A DNA stretch of 64,000 nucleotides. It comes from Prauserella marina. GTDB taxonomy: Bacteria > Actinomycetota > Actinomycetes > Mycobacteriales > Pseudonocardiaceae. Position 1 is the stretch's first letter, and the number at the start of each line of letters is the position of its first letter. Positions 39,401 to 49,112 of the stretch are shown here, in pieces. The stretch lies in contig NZ_CP016353.1 in the NCBI RefSeq assembly GCF_002240355.1, positions 4,751,001 to 4,815,000 of the forward strand, given 5' to 3'. The translations under genes and the position numbers were made by a program. The notes beneath the pieces were generated by a model, which had not been told where the DNA came from, searched no databases, and saw nothing but the letters and a program-made list of their open reading frames with translations.

Positions 39401-41507
39401 AAGGCGTCGCCTGCATGACGGTCACGGCATGCTCACCGATCGCGTCACCGAGCAGGGCCGGGTCCCTGACCGTGTCGTGCCCGGCCACCACGAGTGTGGC
39501 CCCGCTGAGCAACGGAAGGTAGAACTCCAGCGCGAAGATGTCGAAGCCGACGGTGGTGACGGCGAGCAGCGAATCACCCGTCTCCAGCGGAAACCGATGC
39601 GACATGCCGTGCAGGAAATTGACGAGTGCCTTCCTCGGCACCACGACGCCCTTCGGCCGCCCCGTCGAGCCCGAGGTGTAGATCATGTAGGCAGGGGCGC
39701 TCGCGGGTGGCCTCGGCTGCTCCGGTAGCTCCTCGCGAGCGGCCCAGCGGTCACGCGCCTCGTCGAGAGCCAGCAGCGGTACGAAATCCGACCTTGGCGC
39801 GAGATCCGTTGTGGACACCAGCAGCACAGGATCCGCGTCATCCAGCATGAAGCGGATCCGGTCGGCCGGATAACCGGTGTCGATGGGCAGGTAGGCCGCG
39901 CCGAGGAACTGAACGGCGAGCAGCGCGCACACCACGTCGCTCGTCCTCGGCAGTGCCACCGCGACGAGGTCGCCCTCGCCGACCCCGCTTTCGGACAGCA
40001 ATGTCGCCAGCCTGCGCGACGAGGCAAGCAACTCACGGTAGGAAAGTTCGCCGTCAGGGGCGCGAACGGCGATCGCGTTCTCATCGGCCCGCGCGGCTGC
40101 CGCGATGAGACCGGGGACCGTCGCCTGCTCGTCGAAGGAGAACGCGGTGTCGTTACGGTGCTCCACAAGGACGTCACGTTCCGGAGGCGATACGAGGCTC
40201 AGGTCGGCGAGCGTCGTCTCCGGCGAGCCGCACCACTGTTCGAGCAGCGACAGAAACCGGTCGCGATGAACGCCCAGTTCCGCCGCGGAGTACAGCCGGG
40301 GGTTGGCGTCGAAGGTCAGCCGCGGCGCGTCGGAGCCGTTGGCCACCGCGACGGTCAACGTGAGGTCGTCGACGCCACCTGCCGCGAGCGGAACGCTCTC
40401 CACGGCACACTCGCCGAAGGTTTCCGCCGTGTCGAACGGTTTGACGTTGACCCACGGCCCGATCAGCCTGCGACCGGAACCGAGCAACCGCAGATCCCTG
40501 CGCAGTTCCTCGGAACGGTAGCGCTGGTGACGACGCAGCTCACCGAGCTTCGCCGACACGGCCGCGATCAGCTCACCGACTCGCGACGACGGTTCGACCC
40601 GCAAGCGCAACGGCAGCACGTTCACGGTGGTACTCGGCACCCGCATCGCGACGGAGCCGAACCTGCCCATGAACGGCATTCCCAGCACGATGTCACGCAG
40701 GCCGGTCGCGAGGTGGAGGTAACAGGCGAACGCCGCCGTGATCGCCTCCGGCGTACTGGTTCCCGTCGCGGAGACCAGTTCGGCCAGCCGCCGCGAAGCC
40801 GAAGGCGGCAGTTCCCCTTCGTCTCGCAGGAATCCGGGCGCGGGCAGTGCGGTTCCCGGCGCGAGCCCGGTCACCTCGACGCCGTCGGCGAACTCCGTTC
40901 GCCAGAAGTCACGGTCGTCCCGCCGTCGCGGCGAATCGAGGTAACGGCGGTCGTCGGCGACGAGTTCGGCGAGCGGGGCGAACCTGGCCGGTGGCAGGTC
41001 GGCACCGGTGGTCGCGCTGGTGTAGTGCGCGGCGACCCTGCGCACGATCATCGTGAACCCGAAGGCGTCGGCGAGGATGTGGTGCAATCGCTGATACCAC
41101 AGGCAACGCCGCCGTCCGACGACGAAGATAACCTGACGGGCGAGCGGCCCCTCACACAGGCCGACCGGGGTCGCGAGGTCGCGGGACATGGCCTCGCGGG
41201 CCGCGGCGACCGGGTCTGCCTCGCCGGTGAGGTCGACGACCTCGGCCGTACCGCCCTGACCGGAACCGAGTACGCGCTGCCTTGGCTCACCGTCCTCCTC
41301 GGTCAGCACCAGCCGCAGTACGTCGATCTCGGCGGTCGCGGCGCCGATGGCCGAGCACAACGCCTCGACGTCCACCGGCCCGCTGAGATCGACGTAGCGG
41401 GCGGTGAGGTAGGCGGGGCTGTCGCGGTCGAGTTGTTGTGCGGCCCAGATCGCGTGCTGCGCGCCGGTGAGCGGCAGCGTGTTTCCGGTGTCCCCGGCCT
41501 CACTCAT
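27402..41507 (-). CDS. Non-ribosomal peptide synthetase for a catechol siderophore (five C, four A, five PCP)
   Basis: 4,701 residues. Approximate domains: C1 10-450; A1 455-960; PCP1 ~991 (LGGHSL); C2 1035-1470; PCP2 ~1536 with no A domain between; C3 1585-2020; A2 2050-2545; PCP3 ~2571; C4 2630-3050; A3 3090-3570; PCP4 ~3623; C5 3680-4100; A4 4130-4610; PCP5 ~4660; then the end, without a thioesterase. By alignment to GrsA, the specificity residues read A1 DILQLGVIWK (glycine type), A2 DVAVTGAVNK (unassigned), A3 VDTTVSLGDK (beta-alanine type, Asp shifted to position 236), A4 DAQEGGLVDK (basic amino acid such as Orn/Lys). C1 probably takes 2,3-dihydroxybenzoate from the free aryl carrier. 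ATG 41507 overlaps the panD stop; last gene of the operon. No epimerisation domain and no MbtH in the window. Confidence 0.96.
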   Translation of the reverse strand: MSEAGDTGNTLPLTGAQHAIWAAQQLDRDSPAYLTARYVDLSGPVDVEALCSAIGAATAEIDVLRLVLTEEDGEPRQRVLGSGQGGTAEVVDLTGEADPVAAAREAMSRDLATPVGLCEGPLARQVIFVVGRRRCLWYQRLHHILADAFGFTMIVRRVAAHYTSATTGADLPPARFAPLAELVADDRRYLDSPRRRDDRDFWRTEFADGVEVTGLAPGTALPAPGFLRDEGELPPSASRRLAELVSATGTSTPEAITAAFACYLHLATGLRDIVLGMPFMGRFGSVAMRVPSTTVNVLPLRLRVEPSSRVGELIAAVSAKLGELRRHQRYRSEELRRDLRLLGSGRRLIGPWVNVKPFDTAETFGECAVESVPLAAGGVDDLTLTVAVANGSDAPRLTFDANPRLYSAAELGVHRDRFLSLLEQWCGSPETTLADLSLVSPPERDVLVEHRNDTAFSFDEQATVPGLIAAAARADENAIAVRAPDGELSYRELLASSRRLATLLSESGVGEGDLVAVALPRTSDVVCALLAVQFLGAAYLPIDTGYPADRIRFMLDDADPVLLVSTTDLAPRSDFVPLLALDEARDRWAAREELPEQPRPPASAPAYMIYTSGSTGRPKGVVVPRKALVNFLHGMSHRFPLETGDSLLAVTTVGFDIFALEFYLPLLSGATLVVAGHDTVRDPALLGDAIGEHAVTVMQATPSLWRGMVELAPDSLAGLRALAGGEAVPGELVAAMRAAGAEVSNVYGPTETTIWSASRHLADEASPPVGTPIANTRAYVLDDALRPVPDGMAGELYLAGTGVALGYHRRKGLTAQRFVADPFGESGTTMYRTGDLARWADGALIVLGRTDHQVKVRGFRIELGEIEAALSADERVEQAVVVASEFAEGDMRLVAYLVADPGLDTEDVGARIAAVLPDYMVPSAFVVLAEFPLTPNGKTDRKQLPPVWTASGAPGPAREPATETERVLCELFAELLGADDVGPDTDFFSLGGHSLLAVRLSVLVRERLGSRLAVRDLFDAPTPALVATRLVAADDRPRIVSGTSDGPEPLSFGQRQLWFLRQLSGTGPAYNIPLELRLRGPLDIDALRAALGDLVARHDVLRSVVDDTAPGEPSQRVCALSALTGLAPSAEDIAEAELAEVTTDAVRHEFDLSTEIPLWTRLFRVTETGEHVLFLVLHHIAGDEWSLRPLVDDLAFAYAARERGEAPEWVPLRATYADFARWQRTLLGQSEQPSALASRQLAFWSETLAGAPELALPTDRPYPEVAGTEGATLEFDLPAELVHGLRRIAEDTDASLFMVLHAAFAALLDDWGAGSDIVLGTPVAGRADTALDDLVGFFVNSVVLRVDTSGSPTFTELVGRARAADLAAFDNQDLPFQRLVEQLNPARSTARHPLFQALFAYHAPLGSTEEFGSCSVRQRLVSTGTAKFELTVNLSERDGGAALAGAVEYRTDLFEGERIASLIERWLTLLRAVVADPALRMHGSGVTRVVNPGPNLDDVRAPVAPRTQTERWLAGLFAELTGAREVGAHSGFFGLGGHSLLAVRLVATLRASGFPSASVTDVFAAPTVAELAERLAAREETAGAPLVRRAREGDAPLSPAQQRLWFLYRLEGPASNYNIPLLLRITGEPDVGALRAALADLVARHEPLRTLLADTGGVPGQRVLPSESAAPVVDLRGPVTTADLHHRFAIDQEPPLRVTLHHEAGPEYSLLLLLHHHAADELSVTPLLRDLATAYLARIAGTSPSFEPLPVSYSDYAEWQWEQPVAEAERFWTRTLADLPEEIPLPTDRPRPPHAGHEGAIVERELPPALARRITEVARQHDATPFMVVRAAVAALLRAVGAGTDIPLGAPVSGREDAALDELVGLFVNTVVLRTDVSGDPSFAELLGRVRAADAEAFAWRDLPFERVVELLNPRRSLARHPLFQVSVAHNRRSERTPEFPGLRVRRQRPDYAVAKYDLALDFTEWDERLTVAASYATALFDERTVEWLLDALTLLLTGVLADPSARLSSVPVLGEAEHAKVVEEFNSSAASSDTAGSADSVPDTTLWRLFLAHAERVPDREAIVDGVERTDYARLAARARKLARVMAARGVRSGDNVVVLLPRSAEVWTGMLAIAALGAVYVPVDPGYPAARIAHILRTASARLVLTTNAFADKASGAPVLTVDDPAVAAERAAASAEPLATESLTRAADPAYTIFTSGSTGKPKGVVVPNSGLASLVATFERAVGPLDGCRCGQFATPGFDVTFAELSHTLFSGGTLVIVPGHARAGEAFGEFAKRAALTHAVIPPSVVNSLPGPGCLPRGCTLTVGTEAMSAKLVARWAGEHRMVNAYGPTEVTVNSTMWAADPGFAGAIIPIGKPDVRKRCYVLDEWLRPVGIGVRGELYLGGAGVAYGYLGLSGRTAERFVADPFGPAGARLYRTGDVCTWTAEGDLLYHGRTDTQVKIRGLRIEPGEIEHAFAAQDGVRQCVVTTTGDRLVAYVRGDGVLDTAALRAEAASVLPDYMLPAAVVALDEFPLTVHDKIDVAALPDPGFGNGAGYVPPRTAAEKVLCELTSELLELDKAGIEDNFFALGGDSIISIRLLARAREAGWVFEPRAVFEHPTLGGLAGVTARLTGEPATESTRPTPGLTADEEAMVRSRWAREGNGELAEILPLSPLAQGFYVQSALGPDFYTVTLSLDLAGPLDSALLKRSMERVFDRYPNLRGAVYGEGLRKPVNVIAEHVEIPWSDVDVSAEPDKEAALRARVGELRREPFDLARPPLMRVLVAKKGPAEYRLVVFTQHILFDGWSSPLLIGEVLSVYADGGSAAALPPAARYHDHLAWLSTRDTEAAMVAWRRALEGFTEPTLIGSPRPGHPAESVTLTGGVGSELLAGLRELARSERVTLNVLVQAAWAMTLGRFTGRDDVVFGMTVSGRPADVPGVERMIGLFINAVPVRAKLRQAESLPGFLRAHQAAQADLVAHQHLGLGDIQRAAGLPELFDTTVVFESYPIDDDRLAAIQRASGLSIEAVEPEDSSHYPAMLLVDPLGDRLRLRLSYRVDLLSGEEAAGLLSTVSSLLAGFVATPERALGAFDPGDDEHSGSVSRGDSVAVPPDLGRWFVEQAARIPDATALVAGDTTWSYRELATAAEDVAALLQREGADADSVVGIALPRTAELVIGLLGVLISGAAYLPLDVDQPRHRLASMLNTVRPQWILATATHRALLPESGARVIDPAEAEGTGRPRLGNVSGEHLASVLFTSGSSGTPKAVLGTRRGLANRLAWQTRTRPLDIGDTVLAKSRITFVDATTELLSALLSGARVVLAADDAVRDHRALAELAHRYQARRITLVPSLLSVLLDCADEGLLSSVREWVCSGEPLADALAERASALLPGAVVANLYGSSEASGDSLACLAAKPGSGVGTPIDNTGCYLLDTALRPVRHGVVGEVYLSGTGLARGYLDARAESAARFVADPFAAEPGTRMYRTGDLGVITPDGNVLLLGRADDQVKIRGQRVELGEVEAALSAHPGVSASAAAAHPLAEGGNTLVGYVVGSGGSLDPGAVREHVAALLPDYLVPAFVVELDSFPLTATGKVDKRALPAPDRSAIAGEEAPRGDAEHALHDVFTTVLGMESVGRHANLFALGGDSIAAMRVVGLAAAKGLRVDVKAVFDNPTVATLAEASEAAPAPVNEPEDREGPLPLTPLQRGLYFLSTFDGSGLDVYTMQLVLGISGPLDVGRIREAITGLVEAHPNLRAGFAAPKGTDEVVSLTANQLGIEPTAVEFALADVSAEPDPEAALGDLLAGQRGRRFALDRPPLLRYLLVRFADDEHRLVLTNHHIILDGWSLPLLSRELFARYAGTHTERGGPGYRDFLNLLRDKGSAESVRAATSAYAKALAGVTEPTYLAESAPPSALADSEDVVLDLPSELVDQLAATAKELGVTINTLVQYALGVVIGASTGRCDVVFGTTVSGRPPELPGAESVPGLFINTLPVRVSTGGPGTIADEIRRLWTRQSALLDHDHVGLSDIQREAGPGAFFDTLLVFENFPVAADEVRAEARAAGLDVWRAGGRSATHYPLTVAVYPGQRFRVVLEYRPDVFARTRIERTARGLEDVLRSVVSGPRRPAASIALLTDDEHAAVTSWLSREAPESAGQTLTDLFAEQVSTRPEAIALTGNGKRWSFAELDLAADRLARWLLDSGVRRGDIVALVLDRVPEFVAAVLGVHRLGAAFLPVDPGYPAERIRFMIADAAPSVTIDTETLLTVLNPPEEQVPKPVGDKERGGPLSETDAAYLIYTSGSTGTPKGVVVEQRNIVNLFHSHRLDLHEPAVLRAGGRRLRVAHAWSFAFDASWQPLLWLYGGHAVHVLDEELRRDPAAMARELRAARIDFIEVAPSVFAALMDNGLMEGGGAAALLTIGVGGEAIPEPQWRRMRELPGVEAVNLYGPTEATVDSTIAPVAESERPVIGRPVRGARAYVLDQRLRLVPPGVPGELYLAGGGVARGYHGDPARTASRFVADPFGGGIMYRTGDLVRWTHEGLLDYLGRTDDQVKIRGFRVELGEVETALRAERGVRAAAVIAHEAGGVRRLVAYAVVADPGPLRARLAEVLPPHAVPSVVVAVDALPYTVNNKLDVAALPEPDFSSLVTGRAPRTEGERRLCEVVAQVLELDTVGADDDFFELGGDSMLAVRLVNAAKEWGIELTPRQVFEGRTVAVLAESLDRHG

Positions 41508-41938
41508 CGGGTTTCGGTCACCTCGTCCACCACTCGGCCGGAACGCTGAGCGGGATCGCCCGGCACCGGTTCGGCTGGATCGTCGCCGAGCGCGATCTGC
41601 CGGTTGCGCGCGTCGACGTGGACGACGGAGGGCCGGTGAGCACGTGCCTCGGCGTCGTCGAACGCCGCGTAACTCATCACGATCACCAGGTCACCCGGAT
41701 GGACGAGATGAGCGGCGGCGCCGTTGACGCCGATGACCCCGCTGCCCGCCTCGCCGCTGATGGCGTAGGTCTCCAGCCGGTTTCCGTTGGTGATGTCGAC
41801 GACCTGCACCTGTTCGCCCTCAACGATGTTCGCCGAGGCGAGCAGGTCGGAGTCGACCGTGAGCGAGCCGACGTAGTGCAGGTCGGCCTGCGTCACGGTC
41901 GCCCTGTGGATCTTGCCGTTCATCAGAATGCGCTGCAT
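41504..41938 (-). CDS. panD: Aspartate 1-decarboxylase (beta-alanine supply for the NRPS)
   Basis: 144 residues from ATG 41938 ([25 protein letters not shown]). This is pyruvoyl-dependent PanD: the Gly-Ser self-processing bond lies in HYVGSLTVD, the catalytic-site region follows in [16 protein letters not shown], and [13 protein letters not shown] is the family core. It converts aspartate to beta-alanine and CO2. Usually it serves pantothenate synthesis, but here it is embedded between the aryl carrier protein gene and the NRPS, overlapping the latter by four bases. That, with a beta-alanine-type code in the fourth NRPS module, indicates a dedicated precursor supply. The C-terminal ~25 residues are a longer, Asp/Pro-rich tail than in standard PanD. 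Confidence 0.94.
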   Translation of the reverse strand: MQRILMNGKIHRATVTQADLHYVGSLTVDSDLLASANIVEGEQVQVVDITNGNRLETYAISGEAGSGVIGVNGAAAHLVHPGDLVIVMSYAAFDDAEARAHRPSVVHVDARNRQIALGDDPAEPVPGDPAQRSGRVVDEVTETR

Positions 41939-41975
41939 ACCTGGTCCCTGCTGGATGTGTGCTTGAGCGGCCTCG

Positions 41976-42218
41976 TCATCGGGAGCCGGTGACGGCCGTG
42001 TGCCAGCCCCTGATCGTGGGTTCCTCGGCGAGCTGGACGAAGTTGACGTCGGCGCCCCTCGCGCGCCACCGCTCGACGAGGTGCATGATGCGGATGGAGT
42101 CGAGTCCGATGTCGACGAGGTCATCGTCGTCGGAGACCTCGGAGCTGTCGGCTCCGAGAAGTTCCAGCACGTCCGACCTGATCGCGTCGATGCTCAGTGT
42201 TTCGCCGGCTGAGGCCAT
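41976..42218 (-). CDS. Free-standing aryl carrier protein
   Basis: 80 residues from ATG 42218. The phosphopantetheine site is in [17 protein letters not shown], where the Ser of DSI is modified; the LDSIR form is that of aryl carrier domains in EntB/VibB/DhbB. In most organisms this domain is fused to isochorismatase; here it is separate, and its first 25 bases overlap the end of the isochorismatase gene in another frame. It carries DHB as a thioester for the first condensation domain of the NRPS. Confidence 0.92.
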   Translation of the reverse strand: MASAGETLSIDAIRSDVLELLGADSSEVSDDDDLVDIGLDSIRIMHLVERWRARGADVNFVQLAEEPTIRGWHTAVTGSR

Positions 42219-42874
42219 TGTTCGTCCCTGGTCGTATCGGTCGCGAGTTGTCTTGTCAGTTCCGTTGTGGACAGCACGACTCCGCAACGCGCTGCCGCGT
42301 ACCGCAGCGCCATCTCGTGATCGGCGAGCGAGAAGTCGGCGACCGCGTCCGCGACGAGAAACGGCTGCACGTCCTGCATGAACGCCTCGCATGCGGTGAG
42401 CAGGCAACCCATGTGCGCGTATATTCCGGTGACGAGAAGCTGATCCCGGCCCCATTTCGCGATCCGGGTCCTGAGATCGGTACGCTGGAACGCGCTGTAG
42501 CGCCATTTCGTCAGCAACAGATCATCGGCGGCTGGGGTGAGTTCGGTGATGATGGCTTCTTCTTCCGGAACGGCGCGCAACCCGGGCCCCCACAGGTCGC
42601 GGAGCAACTGCCGGTCGGCCGGTCGCTGGTCGCCCGGTTGCGCCGAGTAGACGACCGGAATGCCGAGTGCCCTCGCCTCGGCGGTCAGCCGCATGATGTT
42701 GGGCACCACCGTGGCCAGCGGCTGACTTTCGGCTGCGTAGGCGGCGACGAAGTAGCGCTGCATGTCGTGTACCAGCAGGACGGAACGGGCCGGATCGGCC
42801 ACCCAGCCCGCCGTGCTCTCCGGCAGCTCGTGCTCGGCCGGTACCCGGTAGGGAGCGATGGTAGGCAGAGACAA
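42194..42874 (-). CDS. Isochorismatase (2,3-dihydro-2,3-dihydroxybenzoate synthase)
   Basis: 226 residues from ATG 42874. It follows EntB N-terminal domain closely: [26 protein letters not shown] (catalytic Asp), [23 protein letters not shown] (catalytic Lys), [34 protein letters not shown] (the Cys of the family in the turn). It hydrolyses the vinyl ether of isochorismate to 2,3-dihydro-2,3-dihydroxybenzoate and pyruvate in the cytoplasm. It lacks the C-terminal aryl carrier, supplied by the overlapping next gene. Confidence 0.95.
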   Translation of the reverse strand: MSLPTIAPYRVPAEHELPESTAGWVADPARSVLLVHDMQRYFVAAYAAESQPLATVVPNIMRLTAEARALGIPVVYSAQPGDQRPADRQLLRDLWGPGLRAVPEEEAIITELTPAADDLLLTKWRYSAFQRTDLRTRIAKWGRDQLLVTGIYAHMGCLLTACEAFMQDVQPFLVADAVADFSLADHEMALRYAAARCGVVLSTTELTRQLATDTTRDEQWPQPAKH

Positions 42875-42878
42875 CTGT

Positions 42879-44507
42879 TCAGAACTCCTTTCGCCGCAAC
42901 GCTTCGGTGATGGCCCGGCGGAGCGCGGCTTTGCTCACCTTGCCGACGGGGGTACTCGGGAATTCGGCGACGAGACGGATCCGGTCCGGAAGCTTGTAGT
43001 CGGCCAGTCCTCGCTCGCGCAGAAACCGGCGCAGCGTCACGGGTTTCGGCTCCGCTCCGGACGCGGGGATCACGAAGGCACACGTGCGCTCGCCAAGGAA
43101 GTCGTCCGGCATGGACACCACGGCCACGTCGTGCACCGCCTCGTTGGCGAGCAGGTGGTTCTCCACCTCTTCCGCGGCCACCTTCTCGCCGCCCCTGTTG
43201 ATCTGGTCCTTGGCTCTTCCCTCGACGACGAGGTTGCCCTCCTCCGTCATCCGCACCACATCGCCGGTGCGGTAGAAACCGTCCTCGGTGAAGGCACTCG
43301 CGTTGTGCTCGGCCGCGCGGTAGTAGCCGCGAATCGTGTAAGGGCCTCTGGTGAGCAGGTTGCCTTCGGTACCGCGTGGCAGGTCGCGGTCTTCGTCGTC
43401 GACGATCCGGATCTCGTCGTCCGGCGATATCGGCCTGCCCTGGGTACTCACGAGCACGTCGCCGGAATCGTCGAGCCTGGTGTAGTTGACGAGCCCTTCC
43501 GCCATGCCGAAGACCTGTTGCAGCGTCACGCCGAGTTCGGGACCGACTCTTCGCGCGGCCTCCTCGCTGAACTTCGCCCCGCCCACCTGCAAGACCCGCA
43601 GCGAGGACAGGTCGTTTTCGCTCGTCTCCGCCGCCCGCAGCCAGGCCAGCGCGAGCGGCGGAACGACGGCGGTGATGGTCACCCGCTCCGATTCGATCAG
43701 CGGGAAAGCCACGTCGGGAGCAGGTGACGGGGCGAGCACCACGGTTCCGCCCGCGAAGAACACGCCGAGCGACCCGGGCGAGCTCATCGGGAAGTTGTGC
43801 GCCGCCGGCAACACGACCAGATAGATACTGTCCTCGGTCAGCTCGCAGATCCGCGCGCTTTCCCTGACGCTGTACAGATAATCGTCATGGGTGCGCGGGA
43901 TAAGCTTCGGGGTTCCGGTACTGCCTCCGGACAGTTGCAGGAAGGCGAGGTCCGATGCGGACGGTCCGGAAAGGACACCCGTTGCCCGCTTCGCCGCCAG
44001 GCTTTCGTAAGCGAGGTAAGGTCCCGCCTCACCGACCACGATCACGTGCCGCAGTCCTGGAACGGCGGCGGTGACCTTGTCGGCGAGTTCGGTGTAGCGG
44101 AAGCCGCCGTGCCGGTCGGCGATCACGTACGCCACCGCTTCGGTGAACTCGCAGAAGTAGCCGATCTCCGCGAACCGGTGTGCCGGAAGGGCGAACACCG
44201 GAAGGGCACCGAGCCGGAACAACGCGAACAGCAACTCGTAGTACTCGCCGATGTTGGGCAACTGCACGACGACCTTGTCGCCTCGGCGGATACCCAGTGC
44301 GGCCAGTCCATCGGCGATCGCGTTCGCCCGCTCGTCGAGTTCTCGGTAGGTCCAACGGCGCGTGCCATCGATGACGGCGACCCGGTCAGGGCTCCGGTGT
44401 GCCCGATCGGCCAGCAGTTCCCCGAAGGTCTGCCCGTTCCAGTACCCTGCCTCGCGATAGCGGGCCGCGAACTCCTCCGGCCACCCTGGCGCTTCGGCCG
44501 CGTTCAC
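42879..44507 (-). CDS. 2,3-Dihydroxybenzoate-AMP ligase (EntE/DhbE-like)
   Basis: 542 residues from GTG 44507, overlapping the isochorismate synthase stop. Adenylation motifs: [18 protein letters not shown] (P-loop), HNFPMSSPG (substrate pocket; the Asn and the Ser at the position that is Cys in salicylate ligases), [20 protein letters not shown], and the C-terminal [10 protein letters not shown] Lys. The VN after GL and the retained Ser favour 2,3-dihydroxybenzoate over salicylate. It makes the acyl-adenylate and loads the free aryl carrier. The next gene, isochorismatase, begins five bases later. Confidence 0.95.
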   Translation of the reverse strand: MNAAEAPGWPEEFAARYREAGYWNGQTFGELLADRAHRSPDRVAVIDGTRRWTYRELDERANAIADGLAALGIRRGDKVVVQLPNIGEYYELLFALFRLGALPVFALPAHRFAEIGYFCEFTEAVAYVIADRHGGFRYTELADKVTAAVPGLRHVIVVGEAGPYLAYESLAAKRATGVLSGPSASDLAFLQLSGGSTGTPKLIPRTHDDYLYSVRESARICELTEDSIYLVVLPAAHNFPMSSPGSLGVFFAGGTVVLAPSPAPDVAFPLIESERVTITAVVPPLALAWLRAAETSENDLSSLRVLQVGGAKFSEEAARRVGPELGVTLQQVFGMAEGLVNYTRLDDSGDVLVSTQGRPISPDDEIRIVDDEDRDLPRGTEGNLLTRGPYTIRGYYRAAEHNASAFTEDGFYRTGDVVRMTEEGNLVVEGRAKDQINRGGEKVAAEEVENHLLANEAVHDVAVVSMPDDFLGERTCAFVIPASGAEPKPVTLRRFLRERGLADYKLPDRIRLVAEFPSTPVGKVSKAALRRAITEALRRKEF

Positions 44508-45637
44508 GGGGTCAGCTCCAATCCCATGGCACGCAACAAGGTCTGAAACTTCGCCGAGGTCTCGTCGAGCTCGGTGACCGGATCGGAACCGGCGACGATC
44601 CCGCCTCCCGCGTACAGGCGCATCGCCGATCCGGCCAGCTCGGCACAGCGGATCGTGACCGCCCACTCGCCGTCGCCGTCGACGTCCATCCAGCCGACCA
44701 TGCCCGCGTAGTGGCCCCTGTCGAATGGTTCGAGTTCGCCGATGACCTCACGAGCGAGATCGGTCGGAGTGCCACACACGGCGGGTGTCGGATGAAGAGC
44801 CGCGGCGAGCTGGAGCGAGGTGACGCCAGGATCCCTCAGCACCCCCTCGATCGGCGTACCGAGATGCCACATGGTCGGCGTCGCCACCAGTTCCGGTCGC
44901 GGGGGAACCGCCAGCGTCTCGCAGAACGGCCGCAATGCGGCGGCGACCGCGTCGGTGACCATGGCGTGCTCGGCCCTGTCCTTGGCCGAGGCGACGAGCG
45001 CGGCGGCGTTGGCCTTGTCCTCGGCCGGATCGGCGCAGCGGCGCGCGGAACCGGCGAGTGGATGCGAGCGCACTTTCCTGCCCTCGCGGGAAAGCAGCAG
45101 TTCCGGACTGGCGCCGAGCAGCGTCGGCTCGTCGCCGACCGCGAAGGTGTAGCCGCCTGGGTTGCCCCGCACCAGGTTGCGCAGGATCAGCTCTGCCGGT
45201 ACCGGTTCGGCGAATTCGAGATCAAGCGCCCTGGCGAGTACGGCCTTGCGCAGTCCGGTCGCGGCGATCCGGTCCGTCAGCGCGCTCACCGCGGCACGGT
45301 GTTCCGCCCGGCCCGGCAGCGAGCGCACCCGCGACGGCGGCACAAGTGGCGGTTGCGGACCCCTGGCGCCGCTACGCGGAAGCCCGCCGCCGACCTCCAC
45401 TGTCTCGGGTATGGTCAGCGCCGCGCCGACCTTGTCGTGGAAGGGAAAGGCCCCGACCACAAGCGGTGCGCCCTGACTGTCGAGCGCGGCCAGCGCGCGC
45501 TCGGCCAGCGAGACCGCGTTGTCGGCGTGGACGTGCGCGGCGGTGCCCTCGCAGAGAATCGTGCGGCTCTCGGTGGCGAAAAACGAGCGAGGAGGCCGGT
45601 AATCGCCGAGTATCGTGCTCGCGTCGCGGCGGGTCAT
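44504..45637 (-). CDS. Isochorismate synthase (EntC/DhbC-like)
   Basis: 377 residues from ATG 45637; a GTG at 45649 overlapping the preceding stop is also possible. Chorismate-binding motifs are visible: [68 protein letters not shown] and [23 protein letters not shown], the last with the Mg-binding acidic residues. It converts chorismate to isochorismate, the first step of DHB synthesis. It is third-from-first in the overlapping operon order (dehydrogenase, synthase, ligase). Confidence 0.94.
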   Translation of the reverse strand: MTRRDASTILGDYRPPRSFFATESRTILCEGTAAHVHADNAVSLAERALAALDSQGAPLVVGAFPFHDKVGAALTIPETVEVGGGLPRSGARGPQPPLVPPSRVRSLPGRAEHRAAVSALTDRIAATGLRKAVLARALDLEFAEPVPAELILRNLVRGNPGGYTFAVGDEPTLLGASPELLLSREGRKVRSHPLAGSARRCADPAEDKANAAALVASAKDRAEHAMVTDAVAAALRPFCETLAVPPRPELVATPTMWHLGTPIEGVLRDPGVTSLQLAAALHPTPAVCGTPTDLAREVIGELEPFDRGHYAGMVGWMDVDGDGEWAVTIRCAELAGSAMRLYAGGGIVAGSDPVTELDETSAKFQTLLRAMGLELTP

Positions 45638-45641
45638 CTCG

Positions 45642-46460
45642 TCAGCCACCAAGAGCCGCCCCTCCGTCCACAAGCAATTCCTGCATCGTGATGTGCCCCG
45701 CTTCGGCTGAGGCGAGAAACAACACGGCCGCCGCGATGTCGCGTGGCAGCGCGATCTTCTCCAGTGGGATCCCTCCCTTGTGGTCGGTCGGCGAACCCGC
45801 CACGAGATCGGCGATGGCCTCGCCGGGATCCCTGTTTTCCGGCCACATTCCGCGCAGCATCGGCGTGTCGGTCGAGCCGGGGGCCACGACATTGCAGCGG
45901 ATGCCGTGGCGGGCCAGTTCGAGGCCGAGCGACTTGGTGAACATGGTGGCGGCGGCTTTGGACGCCGCGTAACCGGCCATGCCCGCCCTCGGAACGGCTC
46001 CGGCATTGGAACTGATCGTCACGATGGCACCCGAGCGGCGGGGAATCATGTACCGCGCCACCGTTGTGCTGGCAAGGAAAACGCCGGTCGCGTTGACGGC
46101 GAACAAGGCGGCCCAGTCCGCCGTGGACATGTCGGCCGCCGCTCCTGTTCTCAGTACACCGGCTCCGTTGACCAGTACTTCGATCGGTCCCAGCTTCCGC
46201 TCGACGTCGGCGACGACCGCAGTGAGCGCGCTTTCGTCCGTGACGTCGACGGGAAACGCGGTGACCGCGTTGCCGCCGGCCGCGAGTGAGGCGACCGTCG
46301 CGGTCAGCGCGGTCGCGTTCGCGTCGAGCGCCGCCACGGTAGCTCCGCTCTCCGCGAAGGCGGCGAGTGTCGCGGCCCCGATCCCTTGCGCCGCGCCGGT
46401 CACCACGACAACCTGATCTCCGGAAGGCACCCCACGTTCTCGCACGGGGCCATCAAACAT
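45642..46460 (-). CDS. 2,3-Dihydro-2,3-dihydroxybenzoate dehydrogenase (EntA/DhbA-like SDR)
   Basis: 272 residues from ATG 46460, or 262 from GTG 46430 which fits the EntA start better. SDR features: [16 protein letters not shown] (TGxxxGIG), NGAG in the middle, the catalytic [21 protein letters not shown] with Ser, Tyr and Lys, and a C-terminal DGGAALGG. It oxidises 2,3-dihydro-DHB to 2,3-dihydroxybenzoate with NAD. It is the first gene of the siderophore operon; its ATG abuts the first iron box, so the transcript may be leaderless. Confidence 0.93.
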   Translation of the reverse strand: MFDGPVRERGVPSGDQVVVVTGAAQGIGAATLAAFAESGATVAALDANATALTATVASLAAGGNAVTAFPVDVTDESALTAVVADVERKLGPIEVLVNGAGVLRTGAAADMSTADWAALFAVNATGVFLASTTVARYMIPRRSGAIVTISSNAGAVPRAGMAGYAASKAAATMFTKSLGLELARHGIRCNVVAPGSTDTPMLRGMWPENRDPGEAIADLVAGSPTDHKGGIPLEKIALPRDIAAAVLFLASAEAGHITMQELLVDGGAALGG

Positions 46461-46478
46461 TAGGCAAGCCTTGCTTAA
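46460..46478. promoter_or_regulatory. Iron box 1 of the siderophore operon
   Basis: TTAGGCAAGCCTTGCTTAA, a symmetric 19-bp site with the IdeR/DtxR dyad (TTAG...CTTAA). It touches the ATG of the first gene, so repressor binding should block transcription start directly. Confidence 0.85.
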
Positions 46479-46484
46479 CAAGAG

Positions 46485-46503
46485 GTAGGTAAGGCTTGCT
46501 TAA
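46485..46503. promoter_or_regulatory. Iron box 2 of the siderophore operon
   Basis: GTAGGTAAGGCTTGCTTAA, a second 19-bp site 25 bases upstream of box 1 (centre to centre). Tandem iron boxes imply tight repression when iron is plentiful. Confidence 0.82.
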
Positions 46504-46767
46504 TATCGTCGGACGAGGTCTTCGCCCTGGCCATCCCGCTGACCAGCCGTTATTCACCAAGTGGCGACGGTTGACGTGATTTCTTCAACACCCGACCGGA
46601 CCAGCGGCAACAGCCACGGCCAACGGAGGCGCGGCCGCCGACGTTGTCCACATTGGTCAAAGCGGCGTGCTCGCTTGCGCCGGGCGATACGGGTGGGGTG
46701 CCGCCGACCCCGCCGGTTCGCTAAGGTCGCCCCCTTGCAGGCACATTCTTCGTGCGGGAGGTTCTCC

Positions 46768-47580
46768 GTGTCCGACGGCGTCACGATCATCGACGAGACT
46801 GTCCCCAGCGTGGCCAGGGTCTACGACGCGTTCCTCGGCGGCAAGGACAACTACGAGGCCGACCGGGAAGTGTTCCGGCAGATCGACGCCGTCGCGCCGC
46901 AGATGAAGGACCTCGCCCGTTCGGGACGGCGGTGGCTGATCCGGATGACCCGCTACCTCGCGAGGGAAGCCGGGATGACGCAGTTCCTCGACTGTGGGGC
47001 GGGACTGCCGACGGCGGAGAACACGCACACCGTCGCCCAGCGCGAGAATCCCGAAGCCAGGGTCGTCTATGTCGACAACGACCCCGTCGTCGCGGCACAC
47101 GGCCGCGCGCTGCTTGAGGAAAACGACAGGACCCACCTCGTGATGGCCGATCTGACCGAGCCAGAGGCTCTGTTCAGCCACCCCGAGGTCACCCGCGCCA
47201 TCGACCTCGATCAGCCGCTCGCGCTGTTCCAGTGCAGCACCCTGCACCATCTCTCGGACGAACGGGACCCGTGGGACATCATGCGGCGCTACCGTGACCT
47301 GCTTCCCGACGGCTCGTATCTCGCGCTGATCCACTTCCACGATCCCGAGGACGGCGGCGCGGCCAGCGAACTCGCGCGCTTCGTCGAGGACATATTCGCC
47401 AGGGGCAACATGGGCTCCGGCTATTTCCGTACACGGGAACAGATCGAGCGCTTCTTCGGCGACTTCGAGGTGCTGCCGCCCGGCCTCGTCCGGCTCAACG
47501 ACTGGTGGCCGGACGGCCCCCACCTCCAGCCACACACCGTGGCCGACGACGTCGCGCTCGCCGCGCTCGCCCGTAAGTGA
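46768..47580 (+). CDS. DUF574-type S-adenosylmethionine-dependent methyltransferase (first copy)
   Basis: 270 residues from GTG 46768 (behind GGAGG). The family signature is strong: PSVARVYDAFLGGKDNYEADREV, QFLDCGAGLPTAENTH (the SAM-binding glycine loop), VVYVDNDPVVAAHGRALL, and ALFQCSTLHHLSDERDP. Pfam PF04672-type proteins are abundant in Streptomyces and Pseudonocardiaceae but their substrates are mostly unknown. A related copy lies at 62470-63294. It is divergent from the siderophore operon with 260 bases between, but shows no iron box of its own. Confidence 0.9.
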   Translation: MSDGVTIIDETVPSVARVYDAFLGGKDNYEADREVFRQIDAVAPQMKDLARSGRRWLIRMTRYLAREAGMTQFLDCGAGLPTAENTHTVAQRENPEARVVYVDNDPVVAAHGRALLEENDRTHLVMADLTEPEALFSHPEVTRAIDLDQPLALFQCSTLHHLSDERDPWDIMRRYRDLLPDGSYLALIHFHDPEDGGAASELARFVEDIFARGNMGSGYFRTREQIERFFGDFEVLPPGLVRLNDWWPDGPHLQPHTVADDVALAALARK

Positions 47581-47862
47581 CCCGCTTCCCCCACCCCGCG
47601 GTTCGCCGACCACGTCGGCGACCTGCTGGTCTCGACCTTCACCTTCGGTGATTGACCACTCGCCGAACGTGTAGCCGTTATCGCTGCCGGTCTCCCTCGG
47701 CGCACGGACTCGGGCCGGTGATGGTTGGATCAGCCGCGGGCGTCGAACACGCGGCGGATTCATGTTCGACGTGACACCCGAGGAACCTCTCGCGATGCGA
47801 CGGCGTCCTACTCATCCGAGAGGGCGCTCCGCCGGGCGCAGCGAGCTACGGAAGGCACGGTC

Positions 47863-48600
47863 ATGACCTACCCACCGCAACCAGGGCAGCCACAGTTCGG
47901 TCAGCAGCCAGGATGGCAGCAGGGCCAAGGCGGCGGTTTCCCTCAGCAGGGCGGCGGCTACCAGCAGGGCGGCCAGTTCCCGCAGGGCGGCGGCTACCCG
48001 CAACAGAACCCTTACGGCCAAGGCCAGGGCGGCGGCTTCCCTCCCCAGGAGCCGAAGAAGAAGACCGGGCTCTGGATCGGCCTCGCGACGGCCGTCGTCG
48101 TCATCGCGGCGTTCGGCGTCACCGCCTTCCTCGCACCGGGGTTCCTGCTCAGCGACGATGACGACAACCAGGCCGGCGGCAACGGCGGCACCACGACCAG
48201 CGAGACGCAGGCGCCGCCGCCAAGCGACGAGCCCTCGGAGACTCCGGCGATGCCCGGCACGCCCTCCGACACTCCCGAGGTGCCTGCTGGACAGGCCGGC
48301 GGAGCCCAGGAGCTCGCCAACTCCGTGGCACAGGGCTTCCAGAGCCAGGACGAGACCGCGCTGAACCAACTCGCCTGCACCGGCTCCGAGGACAAGATCG
48401 GCAGCTTCACCAAGGACGTCAACATGGTGACCAAGTACGAGCTGTCCGGTGACGTGCAGGAATCGGGAAGCACCGCCACCGCGACCGCCGATGTCACGCT
48501 GGAGAACGGCGGCCAAACCGCGAGCGGCGTCGTGACCATGACCTTCGCCAACGACGGCGGATCGTGGTGCTGGGACGACATGGAAGCCAACCCGAGCTGA
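47863..48600 (+). CDS. Membrane-anchored protein with Gln/Gly/Pro-rich N-terminus
   Basis: 245 residues from ATG 47863. Residues 1-65 are low-complexity repeats (GGGFPQQGGGYQQGG type), one membrane helix spans ~70-92 (LWIGLATAVVVIAAFGVTAF), then an Asp/Thr/Pro-rich linker and an extracellular ~95-residue domain (QELANSVAQGFQSQDETALNQL, with Cys in NQLACTG and a final WCWDDM). The domain looks like the Lumazine-binding/DUF4878 type that extracytoplasmic sensor proteins carry. Function unknown. Strong terminator follows. Confidence 0.78.
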   Translation: MTYPPQPGQPQFGQQPGWQQGQGGGFPQQGGGYQQGGQFPQGGGYPQQNPYGQGQGGGFPPQEPKKKTGLWIGLATAVVVIAAFGVTAFLAPGFLLSDDDDNQAGGNGGTTTSETQAPPPSDEPSETPAMPGTPSDTPEVPAGQAGGAQELANSVAQGFQSQDETALNQLACTGSEDKIGSFTKDVNMVTKYELSGDVQESGSTATATADVTLENGGQTASGVVTMTFANDGGSWCWDDMEANPS

Positions 48601-48639
48601 CCAGGGACCCGCACCAACGGGCTCTTTCCAGGGGCGAGG

Positions 48640-48673
48640 AAAAGGCGCGAACCATGATGGTTCGCGCCTTTTT
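48640..48673 (+). terminator. Intrinsic terminator
   Basis: Stem AAAAGGCGCGAACC / GGTTCGCGCCTTTT with loop ATGAT and a T-tract TTTTT on the plus strand, about 40 bases after the membrane-protein stop. Confidence 0.88.
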
Positions 48674-48742
48674 CGTGTCACATCCGCGCGGCGGCCGGTG
48701 TCGGGGTGGTGACAGCCGACCGCACCGCACCAAGGAGCCCCG

Positions 48743-49090
48743 ATGTCCACCGCGCACCTCGTCCTGACCCTCCTCGCCGCCGCGATGGTGGCCTTTTCCT
48801 CGGTATCCGTTTTCGTCAAGGCGGCGTGGGTGGTGGAGCCGCTTGCCGACTACGGCATTCCGCGATCGTGGCTGCCGTGGCTCGGCGCGGCCAAGGCGGC
48901 CGGAGCGGCGGGCCTGCTCGCCGGTATCGCCGTTCCGTTCATCGGTGTGATGGCCGGTACCGGTCTCGTGTTGTATTTCGCGGGCGCCCTCGTCACGGTG
49001 ATCAGGGCCCGTTCCTACTCGCACATCCCGTTTCCGTTGCTCTACGTCGCACCGGTGGTCGCCGCGCTGACGGTGGGGTTCGCGAGCTGA
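48743..49090 (+). CDS. DoxX-family membrane protein
   Basis: 115 residues from ATG 48743, four helices (~3-25, 35-55, 60-82, 90-112). Its size and the pattern (FSSVSVFVKAAWVVEPLADYGIPRSW, LGAAKAAGAAGLLAGI) are those of DoxX-like proteins. Known DoxX proteins take part in respiratory-chain or thiol-oxidation complexes, but its partner is not evident here. Confidence 0.8.
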   Translation: MSTAHLVLTLLAAAMVAFSSVSVFVKAAWVVEPLADYGIPRSWLPWLGAAKAAGAAGLLAGIAVPFIGVMAGTGLVLYFAGALVTVIRARSYSHIPFPLLYVAPVVAALTVGFAS

Positions 49091-49112
49091 ACCATCCACA
49101 CAGGACGGACCG

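Noticed and set aside
47581-47862. Possible terminator or small gene after the methyltransferase
   Set aside because: No hairpin with T-tract and no frame with protein-like composition.
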